Positions 15,195 to 22,866 of a stretch of DNA of 32,055 nucleotides are shown here, piece after piece. A model generated the notes under the pieces. That model was not told the DNA's origin, did no database searches, and was given only the letters and a program-made list of their open reading frames with translations. How positions within the stretch are numbered: position 1 is the first letter of the stretch; the number at the start of each line of letters is the position of its first letter. The position numbers were made by a program, and so were the translations under genes. Source of the stretch: a virus; the IMG/VR virus record IMGVR_UViG_3300013006_002374, positions 1-32,055 of that record. One strand, written 5' to 3'.

Positions 15195-16004
15195 TTAATC
15201 TCTTTTAGCGTGAAATCGCTGTATATCTTTTAACACCCGCTTTACCTTCTTGTCATCCATATCAGGTACACAACCTTGCCATGCTGGTAGATAGCCATGC
15301 TTTTGCTTAAAGAGTGTTACGCCTTGCTCAATATTTTTTCTCCAATCATCTCTGGGTCTAATTGCGCTACTTTTTTCTGAACATTCTATTTCATCGAGAT
15401 ACTCTGTACTGTTGGAAATATCTGGAAAATGCCAATATGGGGCACCCATACCAGCCTTAAAGACTCTATAATCGTGATCCACATGCTCGAAAGCATTAGT
15501 ATAATCCTCATCAATGTAACCAACCTTGTCAATAGCTTGCTTACTATAATAGGAAAATGCACCTACACTATGTCTGTTAAAGGCAATCTTTATTTCTCCA
15601 TAATCAACCACATAACGAGGCTTTGGTGGTCCACCTGAAACCCCATCTTTATTTGCAGGACCATGGTAGCCAAAATTAAAATGCTGAATGCCAGTTATAT
15701 CTTTTGCTCTAATGTATTCTTCAAATACACCTTCTTTCTTTATTATTATATCATCTTCAATTAAGAATAAATCTGTACAGCCCTTTTCAATAAGGTATCT
15801 CAACGCTTTATTTTTGGATTTACCTACCCCCAAGTTAATCTCATTATGAATGTAATGAAACGATCTTTCCTTTAATAGTTTAGACCAATCTTCAAAGTCG
15901 GACCCATCATTTACAACGACCAACTCTACATTCTTAGGTATTGCTCTAAAACATTTTATAAAGAAATGCGGCCTATTGCATGTTATTATTCCTATACCAA
16001 TCAC
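15195..16004 (-). CDS. GT2 glycosyltransferase
   Basis: 269 residues. IGIGIITCNRPHFFIKCFRA followed by VVVNDGSD is the classical family 2 opening (V-x-x-y-N-R-x-x-x-l-x-x-x-l ... D-x-S). INLGVGKSKNKALRYLIEKG and DLFLIEDDIII give the second acidic motif (EDD); GYIDEDYTNAFEHVDHDYR resembles the G-x-x-x-x-x-f-x-x-x-x-E-D-x-D-x acceptor loop. The start codon is GTG at 16002-16004; no ATG is available. First of the minus-strand pair with 14301-15191. Confidence 0.82.
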   Translation of the reverse strand: MIGIGIITCNRPHFFIKCFRAIPKNVELVVVNDGSDFEDWSKLLKERSFHYIHNEINLGVGKSKNKALRYLIEKGCTDLFLIEDDIIIKKEGVFEEYIRAKDITGIQHFNFGYHGPANKDGVSGGPPKPRYVVDYGEIKIAFNRHSVGAFSYYSKQAIDKVGYIDEDYTNAFEHVDHDYRVFKAGMGAPYWHFPDISNSTEYLDEIECSEKSSAIRPRDDWRKNIEQGVTLFKQKHGYLPAWQGCVPDMDDKKVKRVLKDIQRFHAKRD

Positions 16005-16051
16005 AACAATATTTTAAATAAAAATACTTGTATTGCAACTGCGTTATAGCA

Positions 16052-16059
16052 TATAAATA
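16052..16059 (+). promoter_or_regulatory. T4-type late promoter of adhesin gene
   Basis: TATAAATA, exact T4 late consensus, eight bases before the ATG at 16068. AAAGGA directly follows and would serve as ribosome site only if transcription starts unusually near the box. Confidence 0.65.
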
Positions 16060-16067
16060 AAGGATAT

Positions 16068-16883
16068 ATGCCAACATTTAATAATGTTAATATTAAAGAG
16101 CTAAATCAAGTCGAGGAGATAGTCAATGGTGATTATCTTATAACCGAGACAGAAAACGGTACAAATATAATTGACTTTAGAAATTTTGTTGTCGGTCCTA
16201 ACAATGTTAGTTTTTATACTGCTTTTGCTGCAGTTAGCACCCAAGTCGTTTCGTTAAGTGCAGATTTAGGTAATAAGCCTTCCGGGTTTACCGCGGCCTT
16301 GGTTTATAACAGTGGCACTGGCACAGTACCCATACCTTCTGGAGTTAAGAATTTGAAAGTTACTGTTGTGGGTGGCGGAGGCGGTGGAGGTGCTGCATCT
16401 GTTACAGGTGCAGCAGGTGCAGGCGGCGGTTCTGGAAGTTTGGCAATCAAGTACTTCACCAATGTGACTGGTTCATTTGTATACACTGTTGGTGCAGGTG
16501 GTGGCACAGGTGCTGCAGGCAATGCTTCAACCATTGTAGTTGGCTCAACAACTGTCACCGGCAATGGCGGTGGTGGTGGTAGTGCAGGTACGGCTAGTCA
16601 GGTGGTTGCAGGAGGCGCAGGTGGTACCACAGGTACAAATGGTGATTATAATGCTGTTGGTTCAGCAGGTGGAAATGGTATTGGAGGTGCTACTACTGCA
16701 ACATCAAGCGGTGGTAGTGGTGCGCAGGGATATTTGGGTATGGGCAGTGGTCGTGGTGGTTTCGGCAGTGGTGGTGTAGGTGCAAACGGTGCCACAGGCA
16801 CAGGTGCAGGTGGAGGTGGTAGTAGCGGAATTTCTGGTACAGGTGGAACAGGTGGCAGCGGTGTAGTTATAGTTGAATATTAA
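16068..16883 (+). CDS. Glycine-rich tail-fibre tip/adhesin
   Basis: 271 residues. The first 85 residues are ordinary (NVNIKELNQVEEIVNGDYLI, NIIDFRNF), like a phage fibre attachment domain. From about residue 100 the chain is dominated by Gly with short hydrophobic spacers (VVGGGGGGGAA, GNGGGGGSAG, GTGAGGGGSSG) and ends SGVVIVEY. Glycine-rich strings closed by such a hydrophobic beta end are typical of phage receptor-binding tips built of polyglycine-II helices (as in the S16 gp38-type adhesin). It is the first gene after the glycan island and is expressed from a late promoter. Ends on a TTAA palindrome shared with the convergent gene's stop. Confidence 0.72.
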   Translation: MPTFNNVNIKELNQVEEIVNGDYLITETENGTNIIDFRNFVVGPNNVSFYTAFAAVSTQVVSLSADLGNKPSGFTAALVYNSGTGTVPIPSGVKNLKVTVVGGGGGGGAASVTGAAGAGGGSGSLAIKYFTNVTGSFVYTVGAGGGTGAAGNASTIVVGSTTVTGNGGGGGSAGTASQVVAGGAGGTTGTNGDYNAVGSAGGNGIGGATTATSSGGSGAQGYLGMGSGRGGFGSGGVGANGATGTGAGGGGSSGISGTGGTGGSGVVIVEY

Positions 16884-17095
16884 TTGCTGTCTTTGTGAAA
16901 GGGCAAAGCACGAGTCATTTTGTGCAGAATCCTTTTATCATCAATCTTCATGGATTTTAACCGACTGTATTCTTTGTTAAACGCTTTAATAAATTCTTCT
17001 GATAAGGAGAAATTTCTAGGATAAAACAACCTACTAACAGTTTTGATAGATCTAAAATTTTCCATTAATAGATTGTATGTTTTGTCATAGAGCAT
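16880..17095 (-). CDS. Small basic protein with candidate capsid leader
   Basis: 71 residues, basic and helical. It opens MLYDKTYNLLMENFRSIKTV, in which NLLME|NF matches the (hydrophobic)-x-E cleavage pattern of T4 prohead-targeting leaders. A late-promoter motif (AATAAATA) sits four bases before the ATG. The stop shares TTAA with the convergent adhesin gene. No family recognised; a small internal head protein is the best guess. Confidence 0.5.
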   Translation of the reverse strand: MLYDKTYNLLMENFRSIKTVSRLFYPRNFSLSEEFIKAFNKEYSRLKSMKIDDKRILHKMTRALPFHKDSN

Positions 17096-17099
17096 CTAT

Positions 17100-17107
17100 T
17101 ATTTATT
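17100..17107 (-). promoter_or_regulatory. Late promoter motif
   Basis: AATAAATA, four bases before the ATG at 17095, within the 12-base arrangement [AG]ATAAATAATNN plus start codon that recurs at 18703, 22820 and 27729. Confidence 0.55.
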
Positions 17108-17801
17108 ACAAAATTCCCTTTTCTTTTGAAGCTAACCCCTGTTGCTCTCTTAGTAATTTCTCCATTTTAGCGATCTCATCCATATTTACTAAGCTTTGCT
17201 CTTCACCATACATATTGCCATCTTCATTAACATACATTGAAACAAGATCAATTCGTTCATTTAAACCGCCTTTTAATTCAATAAGTGCAGGGCTATCATT
17301 GGGTGGAAAAAACGGCGATACACCACTTGTCTGCAATTGACTGTATATCGCTCTAAAGATATTATCTGTCTCGGAAATATATGTGGGGTCAGTTTCTCTT
17401 ACATTATTACTCTCTGCCGGGCCCATCAAATCTCTTGAGCACCAAAAGATAATATCCAAATGTCTCATGCTTTCTTTCACTAGCTCAATACATTCATTAG
17501 TAAATGCATCGGTAAATCCTTTTTTACCTTTATCAAGCGCCCAGATTGTATAGACTATATTATCCAGACCACACCTATCAAACGCTACCTTATCATGAGC
17601 GGTATATTGTTTTTGCTGGTTAAGCATAAACTCAAGAATAGCTTTTTGTAATTTTTTATCTGTCTTTTTGCTGTGATTATTTTCTGAAATTAAAGATCTA
17701 TAAGTCTCTTGAGGTGTTTTATAGCTAGTCCATCTCTGAAGAAAAGTATTTAAAGTAGTTGTTTTACCTGTACAAGCAGCACCACTAAAAGCTATTCGCA
17801 T
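17106..17801 (-). CDS. P-loop nucleotide kinase-like ATPase (AAA_28/NadR-like)
   Basis: 231 residues. Walker A is GAACTGKTT (residues 7-15). VAFDRCGLDNIVY gives the D-R-x-x-x-D-x-x-x-Y segment common to AAA_28/NadR kinase domains and dNMP kinases; DIIFWCSR is the probable next strand. The charged C-terminal 60 residues (QSLVNMDEIAKMEKLLREQQ) are helical. It may phosphorylate a nucleoside or ribosyl-nicotinamide. The NadR relation is suggestive, as an NMNAT-like gene lies in the same block (25866-26492). No leader-like N-terminus, so it probably acts in the infected cell. The ATPase fold is certain; the substrate is not. Confidence 0.65.
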   Translation of the reverse strand: MRIAFSGAACTGKTTTLNTFLQRWTSYKTPQETYRSLISENNHSKKTDKKLQKAILEFMLNQQKQYTAHDKVAFDRCGLDNIVYTIWALDKGKKGFTDAFTNECIELVKESMRHLDIIFWCSRDLMGPAESNNVRETDPTYISETDNIFRAIYSQLQTSGVSPFFPPNDSPALIELKGGLNERIDLVSMYVNEDGNMYGEEQSLVNMDEIAKMEKLLREQQGLASKEKGIL

Positions 17802-17830
17802 ACCTTATTTTATAGGATTTATAGTAATTA

Positions 17831-18703
17831 TCAACGATTAAAAAGATTCGCTACACCGCCAAATGCTTTCGTTTCTTTGTTGGATTTTTGTGTCATTCTG
17901 TCTTGATACCTATTCTTTATGACTTGTGGAGCATTTTCTAAATCCTCTGGACTCTGGGGTACTCCCTGTGCCACCTGTGGTGTCTGCCCAGTGAATACTT
18001 GTTTTACTACATCCATAGGAGCTGTATTTGACGTATCTTTATATGCTGTTGGGCCATAGCCCTGAGAATATATACCACCCGGTCCTGTATTTACACCAAG
18101 AGGAACATCTTTCGGTTGACCATACTCTACACTACCCTTTTTGTACTGTTTGCTAAAATCTTTAAAGGAGGGTATTGGCGGTACATATTTAGGACTTACC
18201 TGACTGCCTGTAGCTGTTGCATCGACCGCAGCTTGTGTTGGCGGCGCTACAGTAGTTGATATCGGTTCTCTAGTTTTATCTGGAGAAATATCTGCTGTAG
18301 AGTTACTAGGTGTACTTGTTGTAGATGCTGTTTGACTTTGAGGCGTTGGCACAATAGTCTTTTGATCCGATTCAGGTCTAGGTGAAACTGTACCCGGTCG
18401 CATTTTAATATCTTTTTTTTCTGGCTCTGCTGCAGGAGAAAGTGTACCAGGTAACATCTTTTGCTTACTTGGTGCACTATCCGGCGAAACTTGTGGCTGT
18501 ACTGTTGGTGCAGATTGCTTAGATGTTATCCCATGATGTATTGCAAGTGCACCCCCTAGAGTAATCAGCGGTGCCAATAACCCGGTAATGATACTACCTA
18601 TAGCAGGAGCAGCTGCAGTTGCAGCAGGTAAGACCAAGGGGGCAGCTACAAAAAGCTCGTTTAGTAGTTGGTTTGTTTTATTCTCGAATCTATTATTAAG
18701 CAC
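17831..18703 (-). CDS. Pro/Ser/Thr-rich protein with N-terminal hydrophobic segment
   Basis: 290 residues, GTG start. The first 16 residues (MLNNRFENKTNQLLNE) form a candidate capsid leader ending L-N-E, followed by a long hydrophobic region (about residues 19-56, rich in Ala, Ile, Leu and Gly) that could span a membrane twice. The rest is disordered-looking P/S/T/Q sequence with a repeated motif (MLPGTLSP, MRPGTVSP). This layout (leader, membrane segment, flexible tail) suggests an ejected or internal virion protein, but no family is recognisable. A GATAAATA motif lies four bases before the GTG. Confidence 0.55.
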   Translation of the reverse strand: MLNNRFENKTNQLLNELFVAAPLVLPAATAAAPAIGSIITGLLAPLITLGGALAIHHGITSKQSAPTVQPQVSPDSAPSKQKMLPGTLSPAAEPEKKDIKMRPGTVSPRPESDQKTIVPTPQSQTASTTSTPSNSTADISPDKTREPISTTVAPPTQAAVDATATGSQVSPKYVPPIPSFKDFSKQYKKGSVEYGQPKDVPLGVNTGPGGIYSQGYGPTAYKDTSNTAPMDVVKQVFTGQTPQVAQGVPQSPEDLENAPQVIKNRYQDRMTQKSNKETKAFGGVANLFNR

Positions 18704-18707
18704 TAAT

Positions 18708-18715
18708 TATTTATC
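18708..18715 (-). promoter_or_regulatory. Late promoter motif
   Basis: GATAAATA, four bases before the GTG at 18703; same spacing as at 17095, 22820 and 27729. Confidence 0.55.
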
Positions 18716-18717
18716 AA

Positions 18718-18915
18718 TTAGCGATTAAGAACAGCCGAGAGCTTTTCACGAAATTGTGTTAAGAATTTCTGAACAAACCCTTCCAGAGCTTTATTACCAG
18801 CATCAAAACCTTCTGTCTTAATGATACCTGTCAGATCATCTTGATTAAGAAGGACTCTGTAAGATTCAACCCCACCGTTTTGACCAGTAATTTGTACATC
18901 AATTGTTACGTTCAT
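18718..18915 (-). CDS. Small protein of unknown function
   Basis: 65 residues: a beta-rich first half (MNVTIDVQITGQNGGVESYR) and a helical second half (GFVQKFLTQFREKLSAVLNR). No signal, membrane segment or known motif. It lies between queE and the P/S/T-rich gene, all on the minus strand. Upstream of its ATG is GATATAAACATACAC, a poor late-promoter match. Small phage structural or chaperone-like protein is a guess only. Confidence 0.5.
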   Translation of the reverse strand: MNVTIDVQITGQNGGVESYRVLLNQDDLTGIIKTEGFDAGNKALEGFVQKFLTQFREKLSAVLNR

Positions 18916-18948
18916 GTGTATGTTTATATCTCAGGTTAAACTAATCAA

Positions 18949-19695
18949 CTATACCTTTAAAGCTTTATCCCAAATAACAAGCTGCAATCGAGGGCTAAAA
19001 TTAAACATATGTTCCTTGCATAGTTCAGCAACCATAGCTGCTTTTTCGGCCAGCTCAGCACGACTGCCACAACATGGCATTAACCACACTCTATTACGAG
19101 GCACTCTGACATCTGGAGCGTCAATATAATTACTGAACACTTCATCAAGATCTTCCTGCTTACTGATAACAAATTTAAAGCCAGATCCATTTCTTGCATG
19201 CCACGCTAACACTTCAGGCTTATATCTCTTTTCTTTCGGATCACCATTGTTAGCAAGTTTCGGTGAAGTCGTAAATGTGGCTTTATACTTGTCTGCCCAT
19301 TCTTCACGTGGCATAATTGTTGCGTTGGTCTCGAAATCAATAATAGGGGTAACACCATAGCGCTCTACGAAAGCTTCTACCAGATCCAGAAGCTTGTTCT
19401 GTTGAATGAGAGGTTCACCACCTGTAATCTTCCATATTGCACCGCTGATCAATCGCTTATCATATCCATTCTCTTTTAAATAATCAAGAATCTCACTAAC
19501 TGTAAATTTATTTTTAATGGACCAACTCACAAAGCTATCACACCCATATGGAGCATCAGCTGATTTAAACCCCTGACACGTCAAATTACACATTGAAAGC
19601 CGCATGAAAACAGATGGAATACCTGCAAATTCACCTTCTCCCTCAATCGTATAAAAAATCTTATCGTCGCTTAAGAATATCGTAGAATCTTCCAT
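18949..19695 (-). CDS. queE: 7-carboxy-7-deazaguanine synthase (QueE)
   Basis: 248 residues, radical SAM enzyme that rearranges 6-carboxy-tetrahydropterin to 7-carboxy-7-deazaguanine. YTIEGEGEFAGIPSVFMRLS is the QueE opening (S-x-Q-G-E-G-x-x-x-G-x-P-x-x-F-x-R), and WKITGGEPL (residues 88-96) is the SAM/substrate GGEP motif. The [4Fe-4S] Cys set is unusual: Cys36-x3-Cys40-x11-Cys52 (MCNLTCQGFKSADAPYGCDS), with Phe43 where the common C-x3-C-x2-C motif has its third Cys. QueD and FolE lie nearby; QueC is not in the window. Divergent from the PhoH-like gene. Confidence 0.9.
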   Translation of the reverse strand: MEDSTIFLSDDKIFYTIEGEGEFAGIPSVFMRLSMCNLTCQGFKSADAPYGCDSFVSWSIKNKFTVSEILDYLKENGYDKRLISGAIWKITGGEPLIQQNKLLDLVEAFVERYGVTPIIDFETNATIMPREEWADKYKATFTTSPKLANNGDPKEKRYKPEVLAWHARNGSGFKFVISKQEDLDEVFSNYIDAPDVRVPRNRVWLMPCCGSRAELAEKAAMVAELCKEHMFNFSPRLQLVIWDKALKV

Positions 19696-19733
19696 ATCAA
19701 TATATAATAATATAACTTAAGACGAAATCAAGA

Positions 19734-19741
19734 CATAAATA
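19734..19741 (+). promoter_or_regulatory. Late promoter motif before phoH-like gene
   Basis: CATAAATA, seven bases before the ATG at 19749; seven of eight positions match TATAAATA. Confidence 0.4.
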
Positions 19742-19748
19742 TATGTAG

Positions 19749-20507
19749 ATGTCGAAAAAAGACAGGGCACTTAAGAAGGCCGCCAAGTTTGCAAAAGATC
19801 AAGATGGTATTATAAGGCCAGATATCTTTCTCAACTTTAAGATAGATCAAAAGTTTCATTTTAATGAGAGGCACAAAGCCTTGGTAGATAGAGCCATGGA
19901 TGAATCCTCACAAATCATTTTTTGTGATGGTCCTGCTGGTTCATCAAAAACGTATTGTGCGGTCTTTGTTGCATTAACAATGTTAAAGGAAAAGAAGATA
20001 GATGAAATCGTCTACATAAGAAGTATCGTTGAATCCGCTACTAGAAAATTGGGTAGCTTGCCAGGTGAGGTTGATGAAAAATTTAAACCTTGGAGTATTC
20101 CATTAGTAGAGAAGTGTGATGAACTTGTTGGGAAACAGATAACCAATATGTTATTTGATAGCAATTATATGAAGTGTATCCCAGTTAATTTTTTACGAGG
20201 TTCAACCTTTATGAATAGTGTAGTAATTGTGGATGAAGCTCAAAACTTAGAGCATAGTGAATTAGTAACTATTTTAACACGTTTTGGGAAAAATTGTAAA
20301 TTGTTTGTTATTGGAGATACTCGACAATCAGATATCTTTGGTAAATCTGGGTTTGAAAGAATTATGAATGCCTTCGATACAGAGGAAAGTCATGCAAATG
20401 GTATAAACGCATTTCATCTTACCGAAGAAGATATTACCAGGAGTAAGCTATTAAAATTTATTGTCAAGATAATCTCAACAATAAAGATAAAGACTAATAA
20501 AGATTAA
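19749..20507 (+). CDS. phoH: PhoH-like ATPase
   Basis: 252 residues. The PhoH P-loop is GPAGSSKT (residues 61-68), followed by the family's VYIRSIVE (the 'x-x-x-R-P-x-v' strand) and LGSLPGEVDEKFKPW, and Walker B VVIVDEAQNLEHSEL (Asp162-Glu163). IGDTRQSDIFGKSGF is the sensor motif with the Q-x-D stretch. PhoH homologues are common in T4-like marine phages; the cellular role is unsettled (RNA-related ATPase, sometimes phosphate-starvation linked). Its stop shares a TTAA palindrome with queD on the opposite strand. Confidence 0.92.
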   Translation: MSKKDRALKKAAKFAKDQDGIIRPDIFLNFKIDQKFHFNERHKALVDRAMDESSQIIFCDGPAGSSKTYCAVFVALTMLKEKKIDEIVYIRSIVESATRKLGSLPGEVDEKFKPWSIPLVEKCDELVGKQITNMLFDSNYMKCIPVNFLRGSTFMNSVVIVDEAQNLEHSELVTILTRFGKNCKLFVIGDTRQSDIFGKSGFERIMNAFDTEESHANGINAFHLTEEDITRSKLLKFIVKIISTIKIKTNKD

Positions 20508-21166
20508 GAGCCCCAGCTTGTACCACTATACGGGTTTCCCCAGCCAGAAGAAACCTTATTACCAACAACAGCACCATGATCTTTGTTTACAGCCGCCTGT
20601 ATTTCGGGTGATGGAGCGGCCACAACGTTAGCAGCTGGTTGTGAGTTAAAATTAAGTTCATATTGTTCCGCTACAACCTTTGCCTTATTATCTGATACAT
20701 AGGGATTATGAGCAGGCATGTGTGTGTAACCATAACTAACAATTGCAGAATTTTTATCATGCTCCCACACTTCAACTCTCTCTACCCAGCATCTATTTTT
20801 TGTAATACCTCTCACATGGGCATCAGCCACGTCAAAGCACCACTCTGCTGTTCTTTCAATTCCTACACCCTTTTCCATAACTCTCAAATCACAAGCACCT
20901 ACACTATGAAGCTGTTTAAACAACTCGAGCTGGGGATCATCCGCGGATACACAGAATGTATGATCAAACTGATTTTCTAAAACCTGCTTAAGCTCTTTGA
21001 GCCCACCGAAATCAACAACCCAATTTCTTTCATCTAACTTGTCACAACCAAACCAAAATTTTGCAACCAATCTATAGCCATGGATAAACTTGCAATGACT
21101 ATCTGCTCTCCATTGACGAAACGCACAACTTCCAAGTTCAATAATTTTAGTACTTTGATATTCCAT
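20504..21166 (-). CDS. queD: QueD/PTPS-like 6-carboxy-tetrahydropterin synthase with extended tail
   Basis: 220 residues; the core is about residues 1-150. VVDFGGLKELKQVL and FDHTFC (Asp68-His69) match the family 'm-x-D-F-x-x-L-K' and 'L-D-H-x-x-L' motifs, and EKGVGIERTAEWCFD is the substrate 'E-x-P-T-x-E' region. The zinc/catalytic segment reads FRQWRADSHCKFIHGYRL: the catalytic Cys25 is kept, but the first family His (F-x-A-x-H) and the second His of H-G-H (Tyr31 here) are replaced. The C-terminal 65 residues are low-complexity (NPYSGTSWGS at the end). It should turn dihydroneopterin triphosphate into 6-carboxy-tetrahydropterin for QueE, if active. Confidence 0.82.
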   Translation of the reverse strand: MEYQSTKIIELGSCAFRQWRADSHCKFIHGYRLVAKFWFGCDKLDERNWVVDFGGLKELKQVLENQFDHTFCVSADDPQLELFKQLHSVGACDLRVMEKGVGIERTAEWCFDVADAHVRGITKNRCWVERVEVWEHDKNSAIVSYGYTHMPAHNPYVSDNKAKVVAEQYELNFNSQPAANVVAAPSPEIQAAVNKDHGAVVGNKVSSGWGNPYSGTSWGS

Positions 21167-21213
21167 TCCTATATTATAATGTATATTAGTCTGTTTTCAA
21201 CTAATCTTTTATA

Positions 21214-21498
21214 TTAAGGATTTAACTTGTTCTCTTTACACTCTTCACACTCACTACAATCACAGCCTTCTTTAGCATACTTGCAATGTTTCTCTACTGT
21301 CATTCCTTCTCTAAAAAACTTCTCGAGGAAATTATTAACAGTTTCATCAAAACTTTCTTTTTTAAGAAACTCTTTAATCTTTTTTTCTGGCATTTTAGCG
21401 GCCGCCTTCTTTGCTGCTCCAGTTACCTTTGATTTGCCTTTTTTAGCACCCATAACGGCACCAAAAAATCTTTTTTGTTTTTCTGTTTTTGATGGCAT
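21214..21498 (-). CDS. DUF3008-like small basic protein with Cys-rich tail
   Basis: 94 residues. The opening MPSKTEKQKRFFGAVMGAKK followed by TGAAKKAA is the lysine-rich DUF3008 pattern found in many phages and bacteria (M-P-x-k-s-x-x-Q-x-x-f-x-x-x-x). The second half is acidic and ends in a cysteine cluster (HCKYAKEGCDCSECEECKEN, one His and five Cys) that could bind zinc. AGAGGAAA before the ATG is a good ribosome site. Its ATG overlaps the stop of the upstream 440-residue gene. Nucleic-acid binding is inference. Confidence 0.6.
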   Translation of the reverse strand: MPSKTEKQKRFFGAVMGAKKGKSKVTGAAKKAAAKMPEKKIKEFLKKESFDETVNNFLEKFFREGMTVEKHCKYAKEGCDCSECEECKENKLNP

Positions 21499-22820
21499 TA
21501 TATTTCCTCTTTTATTATTTTTATTACAACCTTCAATTTATTTAGTTTTTCAGCAACAGATTTTCCGGCAAAATCAGGTTCTTTCTTCAATTCTTCGAAA
21601 AAAGCAATCACATCAGCCAGTTTTGATTTATCGTAACCCTTGAGATCTTGTGCAAACCCCATGAGAATGTCACTAAATTGAGGTAACTTCTCAGCTTCTT
21701 GATATGAACCTTCAAATAGATCTTTCAAAAGACGTTTTGCACGCACGGCATGTATCAATCCTTTACTGCTTTCTGGTGATTTATCCGCCACATTATATTT
21801 GATTATCTTTACAAACCAGATATCTTGAGTTAATGTTATTTGTGCGGTACTGTATCGCTTTTGCCCATCTATAATAAAGATAGCTTTGCCGGTTTTGCGT
21901 GGATTATCAAGTACCGAAAAGTCTAACATTATTTTGTCTAGCTTTGGATAGCTCGGATTAATGTCCGAAACAACATATTTGATACCTTCTGCAGAATAAT
22001 TAGCAGAGGCAACACTACCTTTTAACTGATACTTTACAGGTCCTTGATTGTACGACAACTTGGGTAGACCTGTAAAGTATACAGTATTACCTTTATATGG
22101 TATGTGAGGGTATTCCCTTGAACGTAGCTTCAGGGACTTAAGATCTATGAGATCTTGAACGTTTAAGGTTTTTAAGAATGAGGAGAGACGCGCTACTATA
22201 TTGCGCTTGCCCAAAGCTAGCTCAGAAGCAGTGTCAATTGCAGAGGCTACCATACCTATACCTTTAGATATGCTACCACCATTTTCTAAGCTTTTAAGAA
22301 TACTGTTGGCCCTACTTTGCTTACGACCAAAAATCTCATCTAAATCATCACTTTGTGTTTCAGCAGGTTGTGCATTTGAGGCAGAGAGTGTAGCCGCCTC
22401 AGTAAATGTAGTGTTTAAAAGTGTTTCAGGATCGATGTTTGCCTGCTTCAAGAACGTTTCAACAAACTCTGGATTATTGCTTGCTTTAATTTGATTATAA
22501 ACAGGGCTTTCAGAACCATGCCCGGCTTTTATTAGTGCAGTCAGTAGGTTTCGTTTTAGGTTTTGAAAAGACGGATTTATTGTTGGTTCATCTACAGGCT
22601 CTATTTGTGAAGCGCCTACTTGCTGTATAGGACTAACATTTGGAGGAACATTTACAATATACACACTTACAGTTGTACCACATTCCTCCAACACATAACC
22701 TTCAAAGTGTGCTACATTCTCATATCCAAAAACTGGTAGTTCGGAAGGATCTACCTTTATTCTAACTCTCTTGAGCTTAGTGTTTCTAAGTGTGTTCTCA
22801 ATAAGTTTATTCAAAAGCAT
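21498..22820 (-). CDS. Large unknown protein with candidate capsid leader
   Basis: 440 residues. MLLNKLIENTLRNTKLKRVR: KLIE|N fits the leader cleavage pattern. The region after it has beta strands (VRIKVDPSELPVFGYENVAH); the middle is helical with low-complexity linkers; residues 250-340 are beta-rich (YFTGLPKLSYNQGPVKYQLK), suggesting an independent domain; the C-terminus is helical and lysine-rich. No known motif. A GATAAATA late motif lies four bases before the ATG, so it is probably a late virion gene. Best reading: internal head or structural protein. Confidence 0.55.
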   Translation of the reverse strand: MLLNKLIENTLRNTKLKRVRIKVDPSELPVFGYENVAHFEGYVLEECGTTVSVYIVNVPPNVSPIQQVGASQIEPVDEPTINPSFQNLKRNLLTALIKAGHGSESPVYNQIKASNNPEFVETFLKQANIDPETLLNTTFTEAATLSASNAQPAETQSDDLDEIFGRKQSRANSILKSLENGGSISKGIGMVASAIDTASELALGKRNIVARLSSFLKTLNVQDLIDLKSLKLRSREYPHIPYKGNTVYFTGLPKLSYNQGPVKYQLKGSVASANYSAEGIKYVVSDINPSYPKLDKIMLDFSVLDNPRKTGKAIFIIDGQKRYSTAQITLTQDIWFVKIIKYNVADKSPESSKGLIHAVRAKRLLKDLFEGSYQEAEKLPQFSDILMGFAQDLKGYDKSKLADVIAFFEELKKEPDFAGKSVAEKLNKLKVVIKIIKEEI

Positions 22821-22824
22821 ATAT

Positions 22825-22832
22825 TATTTATC
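22825..22832 (-). promoter_or_regulatory. Late promoter motif
   Basis: GATAAATA, four bases before the ATG at 22820; shared ATAAATAAT arrangement. Confidence 0.55.
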
Positions 22833-22866
22833 TTGATTAATGAAGTTTATTACTATAATAACTCAT

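Noticed and set aside
16304-16779. Open frames on both strands inside the glycine-rich adhesin gene
   Set aside because: They are by-products of GGN-rich codons read in other frames, giving Pro- or Val-only sequences.
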